Origin: Croceitalea rosinachiae
Lineage (GTDB): Bacteria; Bacteroidota; Bacteroidia; Flavobacteriales; Flavobacteriaceae
Direction: 5' to 3'
DNA: 64,000 bases
Assembly: GCF_031846445.1 (NCBI RefSeq)
Contig: NZ_JAVRHR010000001.1
Coordinates: 1,621,905 to 1,685,904 of the forward strand
Every line of letters begins with the position of its first letter. The first letter of the stretch is position 1. Below, one piece after another: positions 25,777 to 33,497 of this stretch. The notes below the pieces were generated by a model. The model ran no database searches. It saw only the letters and a list, made by a program, of their open reading frames with translations, and was not told the DNA's origin. The translations under genes were made by a program, and so were the position numbers.

Positions 25777-26718
25777 CTATACCGTAACTACGACTTTGCC
25801 TACCGTTCTTCCGCTTTCTAACTGCAGGTGCGCCTTGCCCATGTTATTAAAATTGAAGGTATTTGAAATATGTGGTTTGATACTACCATTTTCTAAAAGT
25901 CCTGCGAGTGTTTCCATATCTTTTTCATTTGATTGGACCATTAAAAATTGTACATCGACATTGTGCTCTTTAGCCAAGGCATGAATATCTTCCGAAAAAT
26001 CTGGTGTAGGTAATGAAATGATAGTGCCACCATCTTTTACAACTTTTATGGAGTTCAATAAAATGTCGCCATTGAACATATCAAACACAAAATCTAAGTC
26101 AGATAAGACTTCTTCAAAATTTTGAGAACGATAATCTATAAATTCATCTGACCCCAGTGACATTACAAAAGCTTTATTCTTTGCAGAACTAGTGGTAATA
26201 ACAAAAGCCCCTAAAGACTTCGCAATTTGAATGGCAAAGTGCCCAACACCCCCAGAACCAGCATGAATCAGTACTTTATCACCTTTTTTAACTCTTGGTT
26301 GCAACACTTGCAGAGCCGTGAGGGCAGCCAAAGTGGTCGCTGCGGCCTCTTCAAAAGAAACTCCATCAGGAATTTTGGCCAAATGGTTTTCTGGGGCTGC
26401 CACAAATTCAGCATAGGCATTGCCTCGACCAACGAAATTTACCATTCCGAATACGAGGTCTCCCTTCTGAAATTTAGATACTTTACTACCAGTCTCTGTA
26501 ACGATACCGGCAATATCCCAACCTAGGATAACAGGTCGTTCGTTGCCCATTATCATATCGATTACGGCTTCGTTTCCTCTAACTTTATAATCCACAGGGT
26601 TAACACTAATAGCTTTTACCGATACTAAAACCTCATGGTCTTTTATCGTTGGTTTTTCTATCTCTTTTATTAGGAGGTTCTCAACACCGCCGGCTTGTTC
26701 TAATACGATTGCTTTCAT
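25777..26718 (-). CDS. NADP-dependent quinone oxidoreductase-like MDR protein
   Basis: A 313-residue medium-chain dehydrogenase/reductase without zinc ligands: GroES-like domain (VNPVDYKVRG, ILGWDIAGIV), Rossmann domain with VLIHAGSGGVGHFAIQIAK, and a C-terminal GRTVGKVVV. It probably reduces quinones or enones with NADPH. First gene of a three-oxidoreductase operon divergent from an HxlR regulator, an arrangement seen in quinone/electrophile stress responses. Confidence 0.86.
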   Translation of the reverse strand: MKAIVLEQAGGVENLLIKEIEKPTIKDHEVLVSVKAISVNPVDYKVRGNEAVIDMIMGNERPVILGWDIAGIVTETGSKVSKFQKGDLVFGMVNFVGRGNAYAEFVAAPENHLAKIPDGVSFEEAAATTLAALTALQVLQPRVKKGDKVLIHAGSGGVGHFAIQIAKSLGAFVITTSSAKNKAFVMSLGSDEFIDYRSQNFEEVLSDLDFVFDMFNGDILLNSIKVVKDGGTIISLPTPDFSEDIHALAKEHNVDVQFLMVQSNEKDMETLAGLLENGSIKPHISNTFNFNNMGKAHLQLESGRTVGKVVVTV

Positions 26719-26739
26719 AGGTTTTATGTTTTTAGGTAT

Positions 26740-26789
26740 ACTATAAATATTATAGTTGCAAAAGTAATTATAGTATTATAAGTTTGCAA
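26740..26789. promoter_or_regulatory. Overlapping divergent promoters with a palindromic operator
   Basis: ACTATAA-ATA-TTATAGT (26740-26756) is a perfect palindrome; the half site TTATAGT recurs at 26768-26774. For the plus-strand HxlR gene: TTG (26756-26758) and -7 TAAGTTTG (26779-26786). For the minus-strand operon: TTG (26787-26789) and -7 TACTTTTG (26759-26766). The two promoters interlock, so one bound HxlR dimer could control both directions. Confidence 0.65.
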
Positions 26790-26830
26790 TAACGGTCAAA
26801 AATGATAGTTCAATTTTTTAAGCCTTGCGG

Positions 26831-27166
26831 ATGTATAAAATAAAGGGAAAAGAGTATCCATGTTGTACCAGTGTCACCATGGGAATCATTGGTGGAAAAT
26901 GGAAAACGGTTATTTTATTCCATTTAATTACTGGGCCATTGCGATATAGTGAATTAAGAAAGGCAATGATTGGCGTTACGGAGCGAACGTTAAGCTTGCA
27001 ATTACAACAATTACAAGAAGATGGCGTGGTTGAGCGCAAAGTGTATACGACCAAACCTCCGCTTAAAGTAGAATATTCCCTAACTGATTTTGGAAAAACC
27101 TTAATTCCGCTTTTACAATCCATTGCGGATTGGGGCGATTATGTAGTTGATACTTATTCAGATTGA
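26831..27166 (+). CDS. HxlR-family transcriptional regulator
   Basis: About 112 residues: winged helix with CCTSVTMGIIGGKWKTVIL, LRYSELRKAMIGVTERTLS and LQEDGVVERKVY. Paired cysteines at the N-terminus (YPCCTS) are placed like the redox-sensing cysteine of YodB/CatR-type HxlR proteins. The divergent operon encodes quinone-reductase-like, SDR and LLM enzymes, supporting electrophile sensing. TTG at 26825 would add two residues. Confidence 0.86.
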   Translation: MYKIKGKEYPCCTSVTMGIIGGKWKTVILFHLITGPLRYSELRKAMIGVTERTLSLQLQQLQEDGVVERKVYTTKPPLKVEYSLTDFGKTLIPLLQSIADWGDYVVDTYSD

Positions 27167-27284
27167 ACTTTTACCAGTTCTCATTTTGACCGTTCAACGA
27201 AAAGAGGATTTCTTTTTATCGAAAAGATGGGTTGACCTACAATAGGTTTACTGGCAATCTCGTTAGCAAATAAAACACGATGTT

Positions 27285-28160
27285 ATGAAAAGCCTACTTT
27301 TATCAAAGTCATTGTTAATCAGTTTTTTACAATTCTTTATATCACTTTGCCTACTATTTAATGCGGTTTCTTGCGAAAAAGAGGAAAGCATATTAGACTT
27401 AGACGAAGTTGCTCAAGAAGAAACCGATGATGAACCGGACATGGAAAGTAATGACGAACCCGATACGGAAAGTAACGATGAAGATGAAAGTGCAGATGAT
27501 ACTGCGAGTGACGAAGAGCAGACCAATGACTGTCCTGATGCTACAGGATTTGTTTTTGAAGAAAACAATGGAATTGTTTCTATAGAATTTGAGAATAATA
27601 ACTTTCCTGATGGATGGGTATTAAAAAATGATGTTGCGGATGCTTCTGGTGAAGGATATATGCAATGGGAAGGCAATGCTAGTTTGGGTAATCCTGGAAA
27701 TGGCATGGTCGTATTTCCTGTTCGAATAAACACGGCTGGTACCTATCAGTTTTTATGGTACTCCTCTTATAGAAAAGGTGACAATGGCACCGAGCACAAC
27801 GATTCATGGCTTCGTTTTCCTGATGCCGATGACTTTTTTGGCAGAAAAGGTAATGGAAGTGTGGTTTATCCAAAGGGCTCAGGTAAAGAACCAAACCCCA
27901 ATGGCTCTTCATCTGACGGATGGTTCAAGATTTATCGCAGCGGTAATAATAATGCTTTTAAATGGCAGGCCTCTACTTCTGATAATGATGGGCATGATAT
28001 TTTTGTGACCTTTTCCAGCCCAGGGGTATTTTTACTTGAGGTATCGGCAAGGTCAGATTTCCACGCTATAGACAGACTGCTTTTGTTTCAAGAAGACATG
28101 AATAAGAATGATAGTATTGAAGCGGCCGATGTATTTAGTCAAAAAGTGACCTGTGATTAA
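27285..28160 (+). CDS. Lipoprotein with acidic linker and predicted carbohydrate-binding domain
   Basis: A 291-residue protein: signal with lipobox-like FNAVSC (Cys30), a very acidic linker (residues ~35-85, Asp/Glu/Ser/Asn), then a jelly-roll-like domain (~95-270) with many aromatic residues (FLWYSSYRKG, SWLRFPDADDFFGRKG, SSDGWFKIYRSG, FHAIDRLLLFQ). Similar domains accompany glycosidases of marine Bacteroidota. It probably binds a polysaccharide at the cell surface; no catalytic residues are recognisable. It is a single gene with no obvious partner. Confidence 0.68.
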   Translation: MKSLLLSKSLLISFLQFFISLCLLFNAVSCEKEESILDLDEVAQEETDDEPDMESNDEPDTESNDEDESADDTASDEEQTNDCPDATGFVFEENNGIVSIEFENNNFPDGWVLKNDVADASGEGYMQWEGNASLGNPGNGMVVFPVRINTAGTYQFLWYSSYRKGDNGTEHNDSWLRFPDADDFFGRKGNGSVVYPKGSGKEPNPNGSSSDGWFKIYRSGNNNAFKWQASTSDNDGHDIFVTFSSPGVFLLEVSARSDFHAIDRLLLFQEDMNKNDSIEAADVFSQKVTCD

Positions 28161-28225
28161 GCTTTTTTACTTTCTTTAGGGGATATTTTTAGTGCTTAAT
28201 AAGAATTTAGAATCTTAATGACCGG

Positions 28226-28369
28226 TTATTTTCTCCAATCACCGATTTTGGCAAGCATTTCGTAGTATTTGGGTTGTTCTACAGCATTCGGAAAACCCTC
28301 TATTTGAGAATAGACTTGTACCATTAATTGACCGACTTGGTCGTATTCGTTAGGTTCGGCATTGCGCAC
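28226..28369 (-). pseudogene. Truncated GNAT acetyltransferase
   Basis: The frame from GTG 28369 encodes the first ~40 residues of a GNAT protein (AEPNEYDQVGQLMVQVYSQI, then EGFPNAVEQPKYYEMLAKIG), then stops (DWRK-TAA). The acetyl-CoA-binding part is absent. An upstream ATG (28391) is out of frame by one A in an A5 run. It is a broken remnant just downstream of the MarR/membrane-protein pair. Confidence 0.55.
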
Positions 28370-28399
28370 CCGATATGTATTTTCAGTCATGATTCTTTT

Positions 28400-29083
28400 T
28401 TAGGTTAATTTTTTCCGCAACTGTACAATAGACAATACATGAATAAAAACCGCAGAGGGCATTAAAAATGCAGGAACCAACATATATGGATATTGTAAGA
28501 AGCCAAGAGGAAAAGAAGCCGTGTTTGGGCCAAAAACATGTGGTGCAAAAATGGTCAATTGAAATAGAATGATAATCGAAGCAATGACCAATAGGCCTAG
28601 GTAGTTCCAGATGAGACCAAATTTATAGTATCCCTTCATTACCAGCCAACCGGCTGCAAGGGCGGTAATGGCATATATCATATCGAAATTGTAACCTTCT
28701 ATAGTGACATTGACATGCAAGAGCCCAGCACTTACCGTAAACACAAAAAGCGTTTCAATGAGTATGCGAAAAAACTGGTAGAAGACGAGCCAATGCGATG
28801 GAATTGACAAGAGCCATTGGCTGTTCTTTGCTTTTTTAGCAAACCAACCTACAAAAATAAAAGCGGGCATAATGGTTAAGAACACAAAACGAGGTGGAAA
28901 ATCTAGGTTTTCAAGAAAACCTGTTATCGATAAAAGATATATGTAAAGATGCCAACCAAGCAATATGTACAAAAGTTTTGCCGGAGCTTTGCTCGCACTG
29001 CTTTTCGTTGCTTTATTAGCTATAACGACCAATATAATGGTCATGAGAATGGATAAGCCTATGTATCCTAATTTGAGTTCCAT
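28400..29083 (-). CDS. Polytopic membrane protein
   Basis: A 227-residue protein with about seven hydrophobic segments (for example GYIGLSILMTIILVVIA, FVFLTIMPAFIFVGWF, LVIASIIILFQLTIFA). No family recognised. It starts 1 nt after the MarR gene, so the two are cotranscribed and it is probably the main target of that regulator. Confidence 0.75.
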   Translation of the reverse strand: MELKLGYIGLSILMTIILVVIANKATKSSASKAPAKLLYILLGWHLYIYLLSITGFLENLDFPPRFVFLTIMPAFIFVGWFAKKAKNSQWLLSIPSHWLVFYQFFRILIETLFVFTVSAGLLHVNVTIEGYNFDMIYAITALAAGWLVMKGYYKFGLIWNYLGLLVIASIIILFQLTIFAPHVFGPNTASFPLGFLQYPYMLVPAFLMPSAVFIHVLSIVQLRKKLT

Positions 29084-29084
29084 C

Positions 29085-29498
29085 TTAATTTATTTTTTTG
29101 GTCAATAGATTTACGGCTTGTACGCCGTCATTATTTAAAAGTGCCTCGGTTTCATGCATGGCTTTTTCCCATTCGGGTATGATTTGATGCACTATGGTAT
29201 ACCCTTCGGTGGTTAAAGCAAGCCTACGAAAGTCCTTTTTTGTGATGAAATTGCGCTCTAGAAGGCGTTTGAGGTTTCTGTTGATTGATGATTTTTCTAG
29301 ATGCAGCATATTAGAAAGCTCTGTTTGGGTAAGCTGTTCTTTTTTACTGAGTACAAATAGAATGGTGAGCTGGCTATCGGTAATATTAAAAGGGGCCAAA
29401 TACGTTCTATAAATATTGGCAACAACACGATTAAGCTGCCTTACCTTATTGGATATACATACAGAAGGGTTAAAACTTGCGAAGTTTTCAGTGTTCAT
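29085..29498 (-). CDS. MarR-family transcriptional regulator
   Basis: A 137-residue winged helix-turn-helix protein: LAPFNITDSQLTILFVLSKK, LTQTELSNMLHLEKSSINRN and LKRLLERNFITKK, then the wing and a dimerisation helix. MarR proteins bind short palindromes as dimers and release them when ligand binds. An 18-bp perfect palindrome lies 19 nt upstream, indicating autoregulation together with the membrane protein that follows. Confidence 0.87.
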   Translation of the reverse strand: MNTENFASFNPSVCISNKVRQLNRVVANIYRTYLAPFNITDSQLTILFVLSKKEQLTQTELSNMLHLEKSSINRNLKRLLERNFITKKDFRRLALTTEGYTIVHQIIPEWEKAMHETEALLNNDGVQAVNLLTKKIN

Positions 29499-29502
29499 AA
29501 TC

Positions 29503-29534
29503 CAAAGATATCAAAAAAGTTGTATATACAACTT
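29503..29534 (-). promoter_or_regulatory. MarR palindrome and promoter
   Basis: AAGTTGTATATACAACTT (29517-29534) is a perfect 18-bp palindrome. On the minus strand it supplies the -33 TTG (29531-29529); 18 nt further is the -7 element TATCTTTG (29510-29503). With the usual ~7-nt spacing transcription would start at the MarR ATG (29498), so the mRNA may be leaderless. Confidence 0.72.
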
Positions 29535-29682
29535 GTGAATATACTTTACTATTCTCAATGAACGTATTTAGCTCGCTATAAAAACTGCAAAGAACCTACT
29601 TTCTCTATCCAAGATGTGTTTCTTCGTTTAGGGTGGTATTTTTCTTTTGAGCTAAAGATTTTTAAGTTATTTTCATAGAGTA

Positions 29683-30540
29683 ATGACAAGAGACGTTATC
29701 AATATCAATGATTTTATCATTTTGGTCGAAGAGGCCAACTCTGATAAGGTGATTATAGATTCATGCAAATTTGATGAACCTTTGATCGCCGTGGCTTTTT
29801 ATGGTTCTGGTAATGTGCACCTTTCCATGGATTATGGTGATCAAAAACGACCGTACGATAACACCAAGGGTCTGGCGATTTCTTTTTACGCCGATACCAC
29901 GGTCGATTGCGTGCATACCGTTTCGCCAGATAAACCTTTGCAGTGTATTTTAATAGCTACGGCGCCCAAAAACTTACAGAACCTGCCTAATGGTGAGGGG
30001 GAATTGTTTATTGACCTTTTAAAAGAACTTGTTCATCCTTCAGAGCCTTATGTTGAGGGCCCACGTTTTTTTATGACCCCAGAGATGGAACATATTGTTG
30101 ACAATATTTTTAAAAACCGTTATGAAGGCAAGGCCAAAATGATGTTTTTTCGAAGTCAGATTACGGCCTTATTGTCTCACTTTTTTTGGCAATTATCTCA
30201 AATACAAACTGATGTGATAAAAACTTCAGAACGTGAAAAGTTGTTGCAGGCCAAGGAGATTCTTTCTGAAAATTTAGATACCCCACCATCATTGACCGAA
30301 CTTTCTAGACAGATTGGCCTGAACACCTTCGCTCTTAAAAAAGAATTTAAAGAACTTTTTGGGGTGCCCGTGTTCAAATACCTTCAAAACGAGCGTATGA
30401 CCAAAGCTCATGAACTCATCAGAAGCAAAAGTGCCACCGTGCAAGAAGCGGCTTGGCATGTGGGTTATGATAGTTTGAGTTCTTTCTCCAATGCCTTTAC
30501 CAAAAAATTTGGCTTTCGTCCTAGTGAAATAAAGGCTTGA
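29683..30540 (+). CDS. AraC-family transcriptional regulator
   Basis: A 285-residue protein: an N-terminal ligand-binding domain (residues ~1-180, PchR-like appearance with LQCILIATAPKNLQNLP) and a C-terminal double helix-turn-helix (~185-285): LTELSRQIGLNTFALKKEFK, FKYLQNERMTKAHELIRSKS and VQEAAWHVGYDSLSSFSNAF, ending FGFRPSEIKA. Probably an activator of the three genes that follow, in front of which a paired direct repeat lies. Confidence 0.87.
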   Translation: MTRDVININDFIILVEEANSDKVIIDSCKFDEPLIAVAFYGSGNVHLSMDYGDQKRPYDNTKGLAISFYADTTVDCVHTVSPDKPLQCILIATAPKNLQNLPNGEGELFIDLLKELVHPSEPYVEGPRFFMTPEMEHIVDNIFKNRYEGKAKMMFFRSQITALLSHFFWQLSQIQTDVIKTSEREKLLQAKEILSENLDTPPSLTELSRQIGLNTFALKKEFKELFGVPVFKYLQNERMTKAHELIRSKSATVQEAAWHVGYDSLSSFSNAFTKKFGFRPSEIKA

Positions 30541-30547
30541 TTTAGTC

Positions 30548-30614
30548 TTCTCCTTTTCGAACAAATCATTCTCCTTTTTGAACAAATGGCCCACTAGGGT
30601 CTGCTCTAGTTTTG
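30548..30614 (+). promoter_or_regulatory. AraC-type direct-repeat operator and -7 box
   Basis: TTCTCCTTTTCGAACAAAT (30548-30566) and TTCTCCTTTTTGAACAAAT (30569-30587) differ by one base and have a 21-bp period, the classic arrangement for an AraC-family dimer. The -7 element TAGTTTTG (30607-30614) begins 20 nt after the second copy; no TTG is found at the -33 position, which the second repeat occupies. That fits activator-dependent transcription. Confidence 0.72.
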
Positions 30615-30706
30615 TCTTGTAATTAAAAAACAAACAGTCATGAAGGCCCATAACGGGCATTTAATTATATGACACTAATAATAATCAATTAATAAACGCA
30701 ACAAAG

Positions 30707-31105
30707 ATGAAAACATTAAGGGCTATTGTAATAGGAATACTAATTTGGATTCTTGGAGTAAGTGCTTTTACACTTTCCTTTTTTATCCCAGTACTAGAAA
30801 ATTTAGAACAACAGGCCAATTTGGTATTGCTTATAGCTGCCATACCCTTGGTTTGGTTTGGGTCACAGCAGTATTATAAAAAGGACACTAAGACCCATGG
30901 CATGTGGGTTGGAATAACCTTTTTTGGGGTCGCTGCTATTTTGGATGCCTTAATCACGGTGCCTTTTTTGGTGGCGCCCCAAGGGGGAAGTCACTATGTC
31001 TTTTTTACTGACTCGGGTTTTTGGCTTATAGGCGGGGTTTTTATCACCACAGCCATTCTGTATGGACATTTTAGAGGCACACGCGACACACAAAGAACAG
31101 TTTAA
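30707..31105 (+). CDS. DUF5367 membrane protein
   Basis: A 132-residue protein with four hydrophobic segments (IVIGILIWILGVSAFTLSFF; LVLLIAAIPLVWFGSQQYYK; MWVGITFFGVAAILDALITV; WLIGGVFITTAILYG), matching the DUF5367 pattern. Function unknown. First gene after the AraC operator; the 5' leader (30615-30706) holds a small hairpin, GCCC-ATAAC-GGGC, inside a possible ten-codon ORF (30640-30672). Confidence 0.78.
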   Translation: MKTLRAIVIGILIWILGVSAFTLSFFIPVLENLEQQANLVLLIAAIPLVWFGSQQYYKKDTKTHGMWVGITFFGVAAILDALITVPFLVAPQGGSHYVFFTDSGFWLIGGVFITTAILYGHFRGTRDTQRTV

Positions 31106-31124
31106 TCAATCAAAATTATGAATC

Positions 31125-31616
31125 ATGGAATTATCAACGAGCAATCTAACCCTTTTCGCGGCAACACTATTAATTGGGATTACCGCAGGACTATGTTTTA
31201 CATGGGGAAACGCCATTACCCCTGGTATTGGACAATTGGAAGACCTGAATTATCTGCGGGCCTTTCAGAAAATGAACCGAAGCATTGAGAACCCATTGTT
31301 CTTTGCGGTGTTCTTTGGGTCTTTTTTTATAGGAATCGCGGCCATTTTTGCCAACAAAGGGGTATCCCCTGAGCATTTTAGGCTGGTTTTGGTAGCGGTA
31401 GGAATTTATTTTTTGGGAGTAATCTTGATCACTGTCTTTGGAAATGTGCCTTTAAACCAAATTTTGGATAAGGCCGATTTGGCCAACTGTTCTTTGGAGG
31501 AACTGAGGTCATTACGAGAACGATTTGAAAACCCTTGGAACCGTTTTCATATTATTCGAGTCATCACAGCCATGGTATCTTTTGCATTGCTGGTAATTGC
31601 AAGTATCAATAAATAA
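31125..31616 (+). CDS. DUF1772 membrane protein
   Basis: A 163-residue four-helix membrane protein with the DUF1772 (anthrone oxygenase-like) features: GLCFTWGNAITPGIGQL after helix 1, FQKMNRSIENP, and FGNVPLNQIL before the C-terminal ENPWNRFHIIR. The enzymatic role in bacteria is unproven. It is 19 nt after the DUF5367 gene in the same unit. Confidence 0.82.
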   Translation: MELSTSNLTLFAATLLIGITAGLCFTWGNAITPGIGQLEDLNYLRAFQKMNRSIENPLFFAVFFGSFFIGIAAIFANKGVSPEHFRLVLVAVGIYFLGVILITVFGNVPLNQILDKADLANCSLEELRSLRERFENPWNRFHIIRVITAMVSFALLVIASINK

Positions 31617-31650
31617 GCAACCAAAAAACAAATATCAAATCAAAAAATGC

Positions 31651-31776
31651 ATGTCACTTCGAGTGTTTTTCGATTCTTTCTTGGGAGAAAAAAGTATCGA
31701 GAAGCTTTGGGAGACGTAATGTTCTCGATACAAATTTTGTTCCTGAAAAAGTCACAAAATCCACTCGAACTGACAT
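31651..31776. repeat. Full copy of the GTCAGTTCGAGTG palindromic repeat
   Basis: Left end ATGTCACTTCGAGTG (31651-31665) and right end CACTCGAACTGACAT (31762-31776) are inverted repeats with one mismatch. Inner pieces (ATCGAGAAGC, GTTCTCGATACAAATT) match the other copies. It lies inside the predicted AraC-controlled operon, between DUF1772 and the NmrA-like gene. Confidence 0.8.
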
Positions 31777-31817
31777 TTGAATTAATAATAATTGAATAAG
31801 TATAAACACCGGTGCTG

Positions 31818-31855
31818 AGATGTCACCCTGAGCCTGTCGAAGGGAAGTCGAAGCA
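31818..31855. repeat. Second type of dispersed repeat
   Basis: GATGTCACCCTGAGCCTGTC-GAAGGGAAGTCGAAGCAT is a short GC-richer insert with self-complementary pieces (CCCTGAGCC / TTCGACTTCCC). From general experience this kind of word is widespread in bacterial intergenic regions; only one copy is present here. Confidence 0.4.
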
Positions 31856-31872
31856 TCAAAAAATTAAAAATT

Positions 31873-32709
31873 ATGAAAAACAACATTTTAGTATTAGGAG
31901 GAAAAGGAAAAACAGGAAGCCGAATAGTAACCCGTTTGAAAAACTTGGGCCATCATGTTCGAGTAGGTTCAAGAACTGAAAATCCAGCTTTTGATTGGAA
32001 CAAGCCCGCTGGCTGGCCAGCTGTTTTGGAAGGTATGGATAGCATGTATATCACCTACCAACCCGATTTGGCCGTACCTGGTGCCAAAGAAGCTATTGCT
32101 GCCTTGACTAAAGTAGCCAAGGAAAAAGGAGTGCAGAAATTGGTTCTGCTTTCAGGCAAAGGCGAAGTTGAGGCAGAGCGTTGTGAGCAAATTGTATTAA
32201 ACAGCGGTATTGAAACTACTATTGTTCGTGCAAGCTGGTTTAACCAAAACTTTAGCGAGAGCTTTTTCTTGCCCCCCATTCAACAAGGGGTGGTAGCCCT
32301 GCCTAAGACCCAGTTAAAAGCACCTTATGTTGATGCCAATGACATTGCTGATGTGGTAGTTAAAATTTTGCTCAACAAGGGTCACGAAGGCAAAATTTAT
32401 GAACTCACGGGTCCACGTCTATTGAATTTTGAAGAGATTATTGCTGAAATTGCCAAGGCCACCGGTCGAAACCTACAATTTATACCCATTACATTAGCTG
32501 AGTACGTGGGGGCGATGAAAGAAGAGGGTGTGCCCGAAGATGTCGTTTGGTTAATGGACTACTTGTTTACCGAGGTACTCGACAATGAGGCCAACCAGGT
32601 GGTGACCAATGATATTGAAAAGTTGTTGGGTCGAAAACCTACTGATTTTTTAGAATACATAGCGGAAACTACTGTAACTGGGGTCTGGAACCAAGTTGTA
32701 GAGGTTTAG
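31873..32709 (+). CDS. NmrA-like NAD(P)-binding protein (atypical SDR)
   Basis: A 278-residue Rossmann protein: LVLGGKGKTGSRIVTRLKNL (Gly-rich loop), KLVLLSGKGEVEAERCEQIV, TTIVRASWFNQNFSES and YVDANDIADVVVKIL, as in NmrA/azoreductase-type atypical SDRs. It probably binds NADP(H) and acts as a reductase or redox sensor. Last gene of the AraC-DUF5367-DUF1772 group; two repeats separate it from DUF1772, so it could also have its own promoter. Confidence 0.82.
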   Translation: MKNNILVLGGKGKTGSRIVTRLKNLGHHVRVGSRTENPAFDWNKPAGWPAVLEGMDSMYITYQPDLAVPGAKEAIAALTKVAKEKGVQKLVLLSGKGEVEAERCEQIVLNSGIETTIVRASWFNQNFSESFFLPPIQQGVVALPKTQLKAPYVDANDIADVVVKILLNKGHEGKIYELTGPRLLNFEEIIAEIAKATGRNLQFIPITLAEYVGAMKEEGVPEDVVWLMDYLFTEVLDNEANQVVTNDIEKLLGRKPTDFLEYIAETTVTGVWNQVVEV

Positions 32710-32726
32710 ATACATATATGCTTATT

Positions 32727-32757
32727 AAAAGGGCAGGCGGTATTGCCTGCCTTTTTT
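32727..32757 (+). terminator. Intrinsic terminator
   Basis: GGCAGGC (32732-32738) and GCCTGCC (32745-32751) with loop GGTATT, followed by T6. The T run reaches the stop codon of the convergent beta-lactamase gene, so it may serve both. Confidence 0.85.
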
Positions 32758-33484
32758 ATTTCTTTGAAAACAGTTCAATAGTATAATCTAAAAGTTCAGC
32801 ACCACCACTTTTACCGTGACCAGGAATTACTGTTTTTAAATTTGGATACTGGACTTTTATACTTTCAACAGTCATTGGCCAAGCAAGGACGTTGGCATCA
32901 CCAAGATATCCTTTTTTTGCGTTTAACGACTTTAATAAACATCCGCCAAATAGTGCATTTTCACTAGGTACATACCCAACAACATTATCTAAAGTATGAC
33001 CTTGTCCAAAATGAATTATAGAAACTGTTTCATCGCCAATTTTAATTTTTTGCGCTTTGTCAAATCCGTTTTGAGGTAAGATTTCTGTATTCTTTTTAGC
33101 AAACTCAATTGTCAAATTAGAGGCATAAGAGGGAATACCTTTGCTATGAAATTCGCCTAATCCGCCTAAACAATCTTCATGAAAATGGGTAGCAACAACG
33201 GCATTTATTTTTTTATCGGCTAGCCATTCAATTAATTCTTTTGAAGCTTCATTAGTAGTTGGCGTATCGAAAATTATTGCCTCTTCTTCATTTATGTAAA
33301 CCATACCATTACAAGTGACCTTGCCATAGTCATTGGTTTCAAGATAAGAGATATGCACAAAGAGCCTATCTGTAATACGTTCAATTTTCAGTTTTTCTGA
33401 CTGATGTACACTAACAGTTTGGCTATGTAATTTACCACAGGCGAGGATTATTAGAAAAACCGAAATCTTATATACAATTCTCAT
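32756..33484 (-). CDS. Subclass B1 metallo-beta-lactamase
   Basis: A 242-residue exported protein (signal MRIVYKISVFLIILACGKLHSQ; the LAC-G could also be lipidated). All six zinc ligands of subclass B1 enzymes are present: His100, His102 and Asp104 (THFHEDCLGG), His163 (GQGHTLDN), Cys182 (FGGCLLKS) and His223 (IPGHGKSGG). B1 enzymes hydrolyse beta-lactams, often including carbapenems, in the periplasm; flavobacteria carry several chromosomal types. The spectrum cannot be read from sequence. An ATG at 33496 is an alternative start. It follows the cyclase gene by 1-13 nt in an operon. Confidence 0.87.
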   Translation of the reverse strand: MRIVYKISVFLIILACGKLHSQTVSVHQSEKLKIERITDRLFVHISYLETNDYGKVTCNGMVYINEEEAIIFDTPTTNEASKELIEWLADKKINAVVATHFHEDCLGGLGEFHSKGIPSYASNLTIEFAKKNTEILPQNGFDKAQKIKIGDETVSIIHFGQGHTLDNVVGYVPSENALFGGCLLKSLNAKKGYLGDANVLAWPMTVESIKVQYPNLKTVIPGHGKSGGAELLDYTIELFSKK

Positions 33485-33497
33485 GGCAGGGTACATC

